The notes beneath the pieces are model-generated. The model did not search any database. It saw only the letters and a list, made by a program, of their open reading frames with translations, and was not told where the DNA came from. Made by a program: the position numbers and the translations under genes. This document shows positions 14,568 to 21,886 of a stretch of 25,731 bases of DNA, piece after piece. Numbering within the stretch: the first letter of the stretch is position 1; the number at the start of each line of letters is the position of its first letter. This DNA is from DAINBT01 sp036732785 (GTDB lineage: Bacteria > Planctomycetota > Phycisphaerae > Sedimentisphaerales > SM23-30). The stretch covers positions 1 through 25,731 of the forward strand of contig CAZICK010000056.1 in the NCBI GenBank assembly GCA_964537505.1, in the 5' to 3' direction.

Positions 14568-15536
14568 ATGGCGCAAAACGACAAACAAGAGAATAACCAG
14601 ATAAAGAAAAAGAGTGAAGACTTTTTCGACAAGACTCGGATGAGTTTCGGCGATCATCTGATGGAACTGCGTGCGCGGATGATAAAAAGCATTTGTGGTT
14701 TTTTGGTTGCGTTTATTGTCTGTATGTGTTTTGCCAAGCATATTCTTGGTTTTATCACGGTGCCTTTAATGGTGGCACTGGAAGCTTCGGGATATGAGCA
14801 GCAATTAGTTACCACAAGCCTTCAGGCCCCGTTCATAATGTGGATCAAAATTTCGTTGTTTGGCGGTCTTTTTTTGGGTTCACCGTGGATATTTTATCAG
14901 CTTTGGGGGTTTGTTTCCGCGGGTCTTTATCCTTCCGAACGGCACTACGTCAACGTTTTTGTGCCTTTTGCCGCGGCTCTTTTTATTATGGGCGGGATAT
15001 TTTTCATTGTGATTGTAGCTCCCATTTCATTCAATTTTTTCATCACTTTCAACAATAAATTGACGGCTCCGGCATTTTCGGAAAAATCCGCGTATCACAG
15101 ATTCGTATCTAAGATTCTCATCAAGGACGATAAAGTCGCCGATTCGACTGGGCCAGATCGTTTTTCGAATGGAAATGAAGATAAAAGTCCTGTTTCGACC
15201 GATACCAATACCGATGCCGATAAGGAGTCCGACAGGCCACTAGCTCGGCCGTTACTGACTCTGACGGAATATGTTTCGTTGGTAATTGTATTGTCGTTGG
15301 CGTTTGGGGTTGCTTTTCAAATGCCGTTGGCGGTTTTTCTGCTTGGCCGATTATCCATAGTCAAACTGGAAAGCTTTAAGGCTACGCGCAAATATGTACT
15401 TTTGGGTATAGTTATTCTGGCGGCGATAATGACTCCAGGGCCGGATGTGATTTCACAGGTATTGCTTGCGGTGCCGATGTACATTCTCTATGAACTGGGG
15501 ATTGTAATTCTGACATTTTGGCCCAAGCGGCAATAG
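14568..15536 (+). CDS. tatC: Sec-independent protein translocase TatC with enlarged loop
   Basis: The core membrane subunit of the twin-arginine pathway, which recognises the RR signal of folded export substrates. It is 322 residues, longer than the usual 240-260. The cytosolic start carries HLMELRARM (30-38). Six hydrophobic segments lie roughly at 41-60, 90-115, 131-155, 233-258, 274-290 and 295-315, with MTPGPDVISQ before the last. A hydrophilic, Asp/Ser/Lys-rich insert at about 163-228 separates the third and fourth segments, which normally face the periplasm. No tatA or tatB is in the window. A Tat-signal oxidoreductase is encoded nearby on the other strand. Confidence 0.95.
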   Translation: MAQNDKQENNQIKKKSEDFFDKTRMSFGDHLMELRARMIKSICGFLVAFIVCMCFAKHILGFITVPLMVALEASGYEQQLVTTSLQAPFIMWIKISLFGGLFLGSPWIFYQLWGFVSAGLYPSERHYVNVFVPFAAALFIMGGIFFIVIVAPISFNFFITFNNKLTAPAFSEKSAYHRFVSKILIKDDKVADSTGPDRFSNGNEDKSPVSTDTNTDADKESDRPLARPLLTLTEYVSLVIVLSLAFGVAFQMPLAVFLLGRLSIVKLESFKATRKYVLLGIVILAAIMTPGPDVISQVLLAVPMYILYELGIVILTFWPKRQ

Positions 15537-15622
15537 AAACAACGGAAGTGTTCGGTATTGGTCTCTTACGAGTGAGATTGTGCGAGGTAGTCGCAAAGCG
15601 GCAGGGGCTTTGGCTAGTTGGG

Positions 15623-16294
15623 TTATTGGGTCGCCAGCAGTTTTTCGAAATTATCGGCGTTTAACTCGGTCATGCTATCCACGATCATGTCGGCCTCGCT
15701 TAGATCGGCTCGTGGACGTGTGGTGGTTATGGCAATAACGGCCATGCCCGCGGCCTTTGCGGCTCCAACGCCCTGGACCGCGTCTTCGACCACCACACAT
15801 CGCCTCGGCGGCAGTGCCAGCTTTTCGGCGGCTTTGAGAAATGTGTCGGGGGCGGGTTTGCCGTTAGCGACATCTTCCCCGGCGACCAAGGCGTCAAAAT
15901 AGTCGCGCACCAGAGTTTCATCCAGCATGAAGTCCAGGTTTACCCGCGGCGTGGAGGAGCCGATTGCCAGATGGAAACCGCAGCTTTTGAGATCGTCGAT
16001 TAGTTCCAGGACGCCATCGAGCAGATTCAACCGGCCCACTATGAGTTCGCGATAACGCTGCTCTTTCCAATCGCTCAAACGTTTTATCTCGCCGGCCGAC
16101 AGCTCTTTTCTCAGCAGCATCGGAATAATCTGATAGTTCTGCATGCCGAACGTGCTGTAAAAGAACTCGTCCGACATTGTGGTAATGCCTTCCTCCTCGG
16201 CCAGGTCGTACCACGACTGTCTGTGAAACCCGCCGGTATTTACCAATACGCCGTCGAGATCGAATATCACACCCTTTTTGTTACCAGTAGTCAT
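15623..16294 (-). CDS. Beta-phosphoglucomutase-like HAD-superfamily phosphatase
   Basis: A subfamily IA HAD hydrolase of 223 residues, most like beta-phosphoglucomutases and sugar-phosphate phosphatases. Motif I is FDLDGVLV (catalytic D12 and D14). The helical cap follows (about 20-90); motif II is IGSSTP, motif III lysine is in GKPAPDTF, and motif IV is VVEDAVQGV. All catalytic residues are present, so it should be active. Whether it is a mutase or a phosphatase cannot be read from sequence. It starts 5 bp after the stop of the Gfo/Idh gene, so they are cotranscribed, and pgi lies just upstream, which hints at sugar-phosphate metabolism. Confidence 0.88.
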   Translation of the reverse strand: MTTGNKKGVIFDLDGVLVNTGGFHRQSWYDLAEEEGITTMSDEFFYSTFGMQNYQIIPMLLRKELSAGEIKRLSDWKEQRYRELIVGRLNLLDGVLELIDDLKSCGFHLAIGSSTPRVNLDFMLDETLVRDYFDALVAGEDVANGKPAPDTFLKAAEKLALPPRRCVVVEDAVQGVGAAKAAGMAVIAITTTRPRADLSEADMIVDSMTELNADNFEKLLATQ

Positions 16295-16299
16295 AAATG

Positions 16300-17565
16300 C
16301 TAGGCTTTCAGGCCTTTCAGGTCGATCTGAAGTTTATCCTGGTTGTCAATGATTTCCTTCCACGTCACCACACGATTTTCATAAGCAGCAGTTCGGCCGA
16401 GTATTGTGAGCAGATTGCTTTGTACACTGGGTTCGACCGTTGTGTTGTCAAATTTGCCGTTAGTTATATTATCATGGAAAGTGGCGATGTTGTTTTTTGC
16501 GCCTTCGGTGTATATGTTGGAGGTGTTGCCACCGTGATAGAAGTGTTCCTTGGGTGCGCGGATCAAGACCTGACCGCCATATTTGGTTTCCATGATTCCA
16601 CGTGTGCCGAACATTCGGTTTTTAATTCCCTCGTTATCGGTGCCATAGCCGTCGGATTGCCGGGAGCTGAACGTAACGCCGATGTCTTTGGCGTATTGGA
16701 AAAGCACGGTGAAGTTGCCCCAGATATTGCCGGGTTCGTTACGGAATTTGCGCCCGCCGTTTCCGAACGCCTGGATAGGAGGTTTGTCCATCACCCAATT
16801 TAAAACGTCCAGGGCGTGGATATTCTGTTCGGTGATTATGTCCCCGGACAGTACCCGGTCCAGTCCCCAGGCCCGCAGGCGGTTTTCCGGGTTTCCAGGG
16901 TCCTTGGCAAGCACTTCCACCATGCGATTAAAAGGAAAACCGGCATGGTAAGTCGCCTCTCCAAACACTATCTCTCCAATAGCATCTTCATGGACTCGCT
17001 TTACCGCCTCTTTATAAAGTTCATTAGCACGTGTCTGGAAATCAACCAGGAAACATAATTTGTTTTCGGTTGCTTTTTTGCCGCTTTGTCCGATGCTGCG
17101 GCATCCGGGTGCGTCCACGGCGATGGGCTTGGCCACATAGACGTGTTTTCCCGCCGCCACAGCGGCAGCGGCCTGTTCCGGATGGAAATAGGGTGGACTT
17201 TCAATCATTACCGCGTCAACATCGCTATCGAGAAGTTTGCGATAGCCTGACAGCGAGTCGTATAAACGATCCTGTGGGATATTAAAACGCTGACCTAAGT
17301 TGTTAACTCTGTCAGCGAAGTAGTCGGCGCCGGCCACTATCTCGTAGCCACCATGTTGGCTACATAGATCCGCCAGCCATACTCCTCGATCACCACAACC
17401 TATAATGCCCATGGAAATTTTGGAATTTGCCTGGCTGCCCCTGACCAGTTGCGGTTTGACAATGGTAAACGTAAAGGCCGCCGCTGACGCCCCAGCCATG
17501 AACTGCCGACGGGATATTTCTTTGGAATTCCTGCCCGTATTAGTTTTTTTCTGCTGGTTTTCCAT
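16300..17565 (-). CDS. Tat-exported Gfo/Idh/MocA-family oxidoreductase
   Basis: A 421-residue NAD(P)-dependent sugar or cyclitol oxidoreductase family member. The N-terminus has a twin-arginine signal, EISRRQFMAGASAAAF (R19, R20), so the folded protein with cofactor is exported. The Rossmann motif is MGIIGCGDRG after the signal. The family lysine in VAKPIAVDAPGCR stands for the usual EKP motif, here AKP, an unusual substitution next to the catalytic lysine. The C-terminal alpha/beta domain follows (about 190-400). Such exported members are numerous in Planctomycetota; substrates are mostly unknown. ATG 17565 has GGGAG 9 nt upstream. It is followed by the HAD gene (5 bp) and preceded by pgi (27 bp). 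Confidence 0.92.
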   Translation of the reverse strand: MENQQKKTNTGRNSKEISRRQFMAGASAAAFTFTIVKPQLVRGSQANSKISMGIIGCGDRGVWLADLCSQHGGYEIVAGADYFADRVNNLGQRFNIPQDRLYDSLSGYRKLLDSDVDAVMIESPPYFHPEQAAAAVAAGKHVYVAKPIAVDAPGCRSIGQSGKKATENKLCFLVDFQTRANELYKEAVKRVHEDAIGEIVFGEATYHAGFPFNRMVEVLAKDPGNPENRLRAWGLDRVLSGDIITEQNIHALDVLNWVMDKPPIQAFGNGGRKFRNEPGNIWGNFTVLFQYAKDIGVTFSSRQSDGYGTDNEGIKNRMFGTRGIMETKYGGQVLIRAPKEHFYHGGNTSNIYTEGAKNNIATFHDNITNGKFDNTTVEPSVQSNLLTILGRTAAYENRVVTWKEIIDNQDKLQIDLKGLKA

Positions 17566-17592
17566 TTTATTTTACTCCCAAGTGTCCTTTGA

Positions 17593-18993
17593 TTATACGA
17601 GATAATTTTTATCAATCGCGACAGTGGGTTGGATTTTTTCCAGCAACTGGCGGTAGTCCTCATGGCCCATTAGCGCAAAGGTCGCTTCTTTCCCCAGTTC
17701 GACGGCGGGCTGATCGTAGGTGTTGATACCGAACAACTCGCCCATATAACTTGTGGCGACCTCCATGAGATAGATGAACTGGCCAACGGTGTAGGCGTTT
17801 ATTTGGGCCAGGCGGATCGTCAGGCATGGCCGCTGCGAAGCCACCAGGGCGTACTCAGTGCCGCGTTTTTCATTGTTCATCAGGTTGCCCATCTTCTTTT
17901 TTGACAGATATGCCAGTTCTGTAACTTCACCGGCGTCACCAATCGTGACGTCCCGGTCAAATGATTCTACTTCCAGGAAGGTAAACACCTTGTCATTTGG
18001 TCCTTCACGGTAGAGTTGTACCTGGCTGTGCTGATCGGTGGCGCCCAATGCCTTAATTGGGGTGGGGCCGATGTTGACCAGGTTACCCTGCAGGTCGTGA
18101 GCCTTGCCGAGGCTCTCAGCCCATAGCTGTCGGAACCAGTCGCAAAGGTCCTTTAGCTGGTAGCTGTAAGGCATCATCACTGAGAGTCGTTTGCCTTTAT
18201 GATAGTAGCAATACTGAATCGCGGCGAACAGGGCAGCGGGATTTTTCGTAAGGTCATCTGTTTTGACCCGCTGGTCCATATCGCGAGCACCGGCCAAAAG
18301 CTGTTCGATGTCGATTCCGCACATCGCCGCACTAAAAAGTCCTACATCGCTCAGCACGCTGAACCGCCCGCCAACACCGTCGGGCACCTCCAGCGAAGTG
18401 AAACCTTCACGGTTAATGATCTCACGCATGGTTCCACTGTTGGCGTCAGTAGTGGCAATGATGTGATCGGTAAGTTGCCTGTCCGGAAGTCTGGCCTTGA
18501 GCATTTCCTGTACGGTCAGGAACGCGGCAGCGGTTTCGGCGGTACGACCTGATTTGCTGATGACATTAAACAGGGTACGGTCAAGTTGCCCGTCAAGGTA
18601 TTCCAGCAGTGAGCCAAACTGAACGGGATCGACATTGTCAATCACGAATAAACGTGGACCGCCGCGTTCGGTCAGCAGATTATATATAGGGCTGTTCATC
18701 GCCGTTTGCAGGGCAATGTTACCAAGGGCCGAACCACCGATGCCCAATACGACCATGTTGTCATACTTGCCGGCCAATTGGCTGGTCAGGTCATATATTT
18801 TTCGGCACGTCTGATCCTGATAGGGTAAGTCGCGGTAGGGGAGCTTGCCGTTTTGACGATCTTGCCGCATTTTTTCAGTAATGCGGACAATTTCCCCATT
18901 TAGTTTCGGTAATTCATCGGTACCGAGACCGTGAGCGGGACCTATTGCTTTGGCAGTAACGTTTTTATAGTAAAGTTGTATCTGCCTGGTCAT
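17593..18993 (-). CDS. pgi: Glucose-6-phosphate isomerase
   Basis: The enzyme interconverts glucose 6-phosphate and fructose 6-phosphate in the cytosol. It is 466 residues, the shorter bacterial form. The sugar-phosphate-binding segments are VVLGIGGSALGN and ISKSGRTAETAAAF; the later LWAESLGKAHDL, GATDQHSQVQLY and the C-terminal region with EVATSYMGELFGINTYDQPAVELGK are the family signatures, with the catalytic glutamate, histidine and lysine in them. ATG 18993 has AAGGA 7 nt upstream. A factor-independent terminator separates it from the secreted-protein gene upstream, so pgi probably has its own promoter and is read into the Gfo/Idh and HAD genes. Confidence 0.96.
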   Translation of the reverse strand: MTRQIQLYYKNVTAKAIGPAHGLGTDELPKLNGEIVRITEKMRQDRQNGKLPYRDLPYQDQTCRKIYDLTSQLAGKYDNMVVLGIGGSALGNIALQTAMNSPIYNLLTERGGPRLFVIDNVDPVQFGSLLEYLDGQLDRTLFNVISKSGRTAETAAAFLTVQEMLKARLPDRQLTDHIIATTDANSGTMREIINREGFTSLEVPDGVGGRFSVLSDVGLFSAAMCGIDIEQLLAGARDMDQRVKTDDLTKNPAALFAAIQYCYYHKGKRLSVMMPYSYQLKDLCDWFRQLWAESLGKAHDLQGNLVNIGPTPIKALGATDQHSQVQLYREGPNDKVFTFLEVESFDRDVTIGDAGEVTELAYLSKKKMGNLMNNEKRGTEYALVASQRPCLTIRLAQINAYTVGQFIYLMEVATSYMGELFGINTYDQPAVELGKEATFALMGHEDYRQLLEKIQPTVAIDKNYLV

Positions 18994-19053
18994 CTCATGT
19001 TCCTTCCGATACAGTTGAAGTATGCTAATGTCCGTTTTGTGAAAATTCTGTAT

Positions 19054-19087
19054 AAAAAGCCCCCGAATATGGCGGAGGCTTTATTTT
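19054..19087 (-). terminator. Rho-independent terminator after the secreted 595-residue protein gene
   Basis: On the reverse strand AAAGCC-T-CCG pairs with CGG-G-GGCTTT around a short A/T-rich loop and is followed by a T-run. The A and T flanks are almost symmetric, so it could work in both directions. It lies 38 bp after the stop of the 595-residue gene and 61 bp before pgi. Confidence 0.75.
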
Positions 19088-19125
19088 GTCATCATTGGCC
19101 CGGGCGGACCCCAACCAAAAGCTGA

Positions 19126-20913
19126 CTAAAAAACAGTTGGTTGTGCAGGTGCGGTCTGTTCGGGCGGCATCTGCGATCCCATTGCTGTGCCCATCATCAT
19201 TTGCACCATCTGTGCGACAGACTTGATCATGTCGATGGGAATGGCAACCTCTCCCTTAATAGTGCCGTCCTCAAGTATAAGACTTATTCCCACAGATTCT
19301 TTTATCTGACCAAACATCATTGTTATCATTACCATGGGGTTCATGCCCTGATTGCCCTGGGCCTGCATTTGCGCTTGCACTATACCGGAGGCCATTTGCA
19401 TGTATTTACCCACATCCACAAAGAACAGGGCATTTGCCTTGCTGGGCAGGTTTTTGGCTGCCTTTATGACTTCCGGATTTTTGTCCAGTCCGGTTGTTTT
19501 ATTTTTTGCCAGGGCTATCGCTTCTTTCAGGGCATCCTGCCCCATACCCATCACAAAAGTGTTGTCGGCCAGCAGGCTAAATTGCTGGGAAATTTGTGGC
19601 TGTCCGCCGTAAATTGCGGTCATACCCTGTTTGCCCTCGTCAGACATGGGAAATTCAGACATATCGGCTGTTATTTCGTCGTAACTGACACCGTCAATTT
19701 CGCCCGCCGCTTTTTTGTGGGTTATCTTAACCGGGAAACCAGCCTGCGTACTGATTTTGGTTATGAGCGAACACATCTGCCCGTATGACTCCATAGCTTG
19801 TTTGGTATTCTCGAAATCCCCGATGATTATTTGTTTCGGAACGGCCCCGGGGTCTGCCGCCACGCTGGGAGCGTACATTGCCACAGTGCCGACAGAATTG
19901 CACATCTGCGGCAGCAGGGCTTTCAATTCTTTGAGATCGGCCTGATTGATTTTTTCGCTCAGGCTGGGGTCGCCGGCAATGGCATCTATTACGGCGCCGG
20001 CCATATCGACAGACATTTTTTTGTCGAAATTGACGGCACCGGCAAGAATAAAGTTCTGTCCGGGCAACTTGGCCAGCTTGGAGATATCGGTAGTCGGATG
20101 GTTGCTCAGATACTTGGCCAAGGTGCTGTTCGGGGCGGCCTGCACATTGATTTTCAGGTTAACGCCTTCCTCTCCCAGCAGTATGCCGATGGAGGCGATT
20201 TGCAACTCGCTTAATCGATCCGTGGCCATATTGATGACCTTGACGATAGATGGATGTTTTTGTATCTCAGGATCCTTGGTTATTTCCTTCAGTATCTCTT
20301 CTTTTACCTTGGGCATCAGCGGAGCCAGATTGATAGTTATTGCCACGTCCGATTTGGCGAACATTTCCGCGGCTGAACTGCTGAGCTTGACACCCTTGGG
20401 TTTTTGCCCCAGTGCATTGAGGATTTCGGCGTTCTCCGCCATCATAAGATAGCGGCCAGCCATTTTTACAAGAGGTCCCATAGGGACCTGGCGAATATCA
20501 GTTGAGCCGGCGACCTCCACGGCGCCCATGGCCTGCATAGCGCTATTGCCATCGCGCACGGGCAAAAACATGATAGTGGTCTCGTTGGCATTGGTAATAT
20601 CGCTTATGCACACACCGAAACCAGCCGATTCGTCGATCATTCCTGTCAGGCCGAATTGCTGCCAGATTGCGTCCTCCACTTTCGCGGACGAACCCGGTTC
20701 CAGCATTCCGATCTGCTGGGCAAAAAGATTAAGCTTTTTACTCAAACTATCTATTGAATGACAGGCGATGACAACCGCCGAGTCGGCGGGCATCTCCTTG
20801 AGCACCGCTGGTCCCTGAGAGTCTGACGGGCTGGTTTGGGCAAGGCTCAGGTTTGCAGTCAGTAAAATCACCATAGTCAACAATGTTGTGGATAATTTGC
20901 CCATGTTTTTCAT
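19126..20913 (-). CDS. Secreted protein of unknown function (595 residues)
   Basis: It has a clear signal peptide (hydrophobic 10-24, probable cleavage after LSLA at about residue 25). The mature protein opens with VLKEMPADSAVVIACHSIDSL, a pattern like DUF3352-type periplasmic proteins, where an N-terminal module of this kind recurs. It later has LPSKANALFFVDVGKYMQM, a second unit of similar wording, so the protein may contain two or three related modules. The C-terminal third is methionine- and glutamine-rich (MQMASGIVQAQMQAQGNQG). The tail (MPPEQTAPAQPTVF) is low-complexity. ATG 20913 has GGAG 5 nt upstream. It forms a single-gene unit with its own promoter and terminator. I recognise no catalytic motif and claim no function. 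Confidence 0.8.
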   Translation of the reverse strand: MKNMGKLSTTLLTMVILLTANLSLAQTSPSDSQGPAVLKEMPADSAVVIACHSIDSLSKKLNLFAQQIGMLEPGSSAKVEDAIWQQFGLTGMIDESAGFGVCISDITNANETTIMFLPVRDGNSAMQAMGAVEVAGSTDIRQVPMGPLVKMAGRYLMMAENAEILNALGQKPKGVKLSSSAAEMFAKSDVAITINLAPLMPKVKEEILKEITKDPEIQKHPSIVKVINMATDRLSELQIASIGILLGEEGVNLKINVQAAPNSTLAKYLSNHPTTDISKLAKLPGQNFILAGAVNFDKKMSVDMAGAVIDAIAGDPSLSEKINQADLKELKALLPQMCNSVGTVAMYAPSVAADPGAVPKQIIIGDFENTKQAMESYGQMCSLITKISTQAGFPVKITHKKAAGEIDGVSYDEITADMSEFPMSDEGKQGMTAIYGGQPQISQQFSLLADNTFVMGMGQDALKEAIALAKNKTTGLDKNPEVIKAAKNLPSKANALFFVDVGKYMQMASGIVQAQMQAQGNQGMNPMVMITMMFGQIKESVGISLILEDGTIKGEVAIPIDMIKSVAQMVQMMMGTAMGSQMPPEQTAPAQPTVF

Positions 20914-21014
20914 AACTTCTCCTTGTTCAATGAGTTAGGTACAATTAAATTGTCGAAATACGACTCGGATAACATGTGTCCGATTTCATCGATTATCGTC
21001 CAATTCTGCACTCG

Positions 21015-21045
21015 ATTATACTGCCTGTGATAGATTTGTCACCAA
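21015..21045 (-). promoter_or_regulatory. Promoter for the 595-residue secreted protein gene
   Basis: On the reverse strand a perfect TATAAT (21015-21020) is preceded by TTGGTG at 21040-21045 with a 19-bp spacer. Transcription would start about 95 nt before the ATG. The -10 is strong, the -35 only moderate. Confidence 0.45.
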
Positions 21046-21126
21046 GGTTTTTTTTCGATGACCGCCAGACGGGCAAATCGAACGGTTTGGCATGTCAAAA
21101 AGATATTTGATCGGGAAACATATTAC

Positions 21127-21801
21127 TCACCATCCGGTGAAAATATCGACTACCGCTCTGCTGCGCAACTCGACGGTAAAGACATTTTCTCCAATTTGGC
21201 TGAGATTCAGTTGGCATCTGCCAAGGGTAGAGTGTTTGAACTTGAATCCGCCCGACTGCAATAATTGATCAGCGTCACGGGGCTGATCAGCCAGTTTGAG
21301 GATACCCAACCCCAAGCCGGTCCGAGCCAATCCCATTTGGGAGACCGTTTCCAGGTCCTCGGCAAAAGGCTTCACATCCTCGATCATGGTCTCATGACAG
21401 TGACGCAGTATCGCCACATGTTTGCGCATGTCGTTTTCGTAAGGTTCTTCCAGCACTTCCTCGGGCACAACCGTCTGAATGAACAGATAAATCCGTTCAA
21501 GAAGCAGGTCGCTGTGCCGGCGGAGATATATCTTACGTTGTACGAGCGAGTCGGCCTGATTGAACGTTACGATTCCAACCTCCCGGCTCCACCCTTTTTT
21601 GTTCAGTATCGAAACACTACTGGTCGTGTGCAGCATTCCCTCCTCCGGCAGCATATTGAGCACATCCGTCGCATCGCTGCGGCCCACCTCGACTTGACGG
21701 AAGTATTCGTCCAACTGTATGCCCCTGCTGCGGCAACCCTCCGACATAACCAGCATTACCGCCATACAACTCCAGATGATGAGTTTCATCGATTTATACA
21801 C
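21127..21801 (-). CDS. Probable lipoprotein of unknown function
   Basis: A 224-residue protein that starts at GTG 21801. A strong AAGGAG (21808-21813) sits 6 nt before that GTG and decides it over the in-frame ATG at 21789 and the longer open frame to 21858. The N-terminus is a hydrophobic signal ending in VMSEGC (C23); the -2 glutamate makes it a non-standard lipobox. The mature part has QVEVGRSDATDVLNMLPEEG, wording like the short lipoproteins of the SmpA/BamE type, but the rest is longer and largely helical (ERIYLFIQTVVPEEVLEEPYEN). I cannot assign a family. It is 85 bp downstream of the DUF4954-type gene on the same strand and may be cotranscribed. Confidence 0.7.
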   Translation of the reverse strand: MYKSMKLIIWSCMAVMLVMSEGCRSRGIQLDEYFRQVEVGRSDATDVLNMLPEEGMLHTTSSVSILNKKGWSREVGIVTFNQADSLVQRKIYLRRHSDLLLERIYLFIQTVVPEEVLEEPYENDMRKHVAILRHCHETMIEDVKPFAEDLETVSQMGLARTGLGLGILKLADQPRDADQLLQSGGFKFKHSTLGRCQLNLSQIGENVFTVELRSRAVVDIFTGW

Positions 21802-21886
21802 GGCAGTCTCCTTAATTTTGTCTGATCTATTTTTACCCGCCCGGGAACGCCCTGTCAAGTGGTGATTATTTTGGTCCGGACCGCCT

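Noticed and set aside
21058..21264. 68-residue forward frame near the lipoprotein gene
   Set aside because: It is largely antisense to the 3' end of the lipoprotein gene and has no ribosome-binding site or motif.
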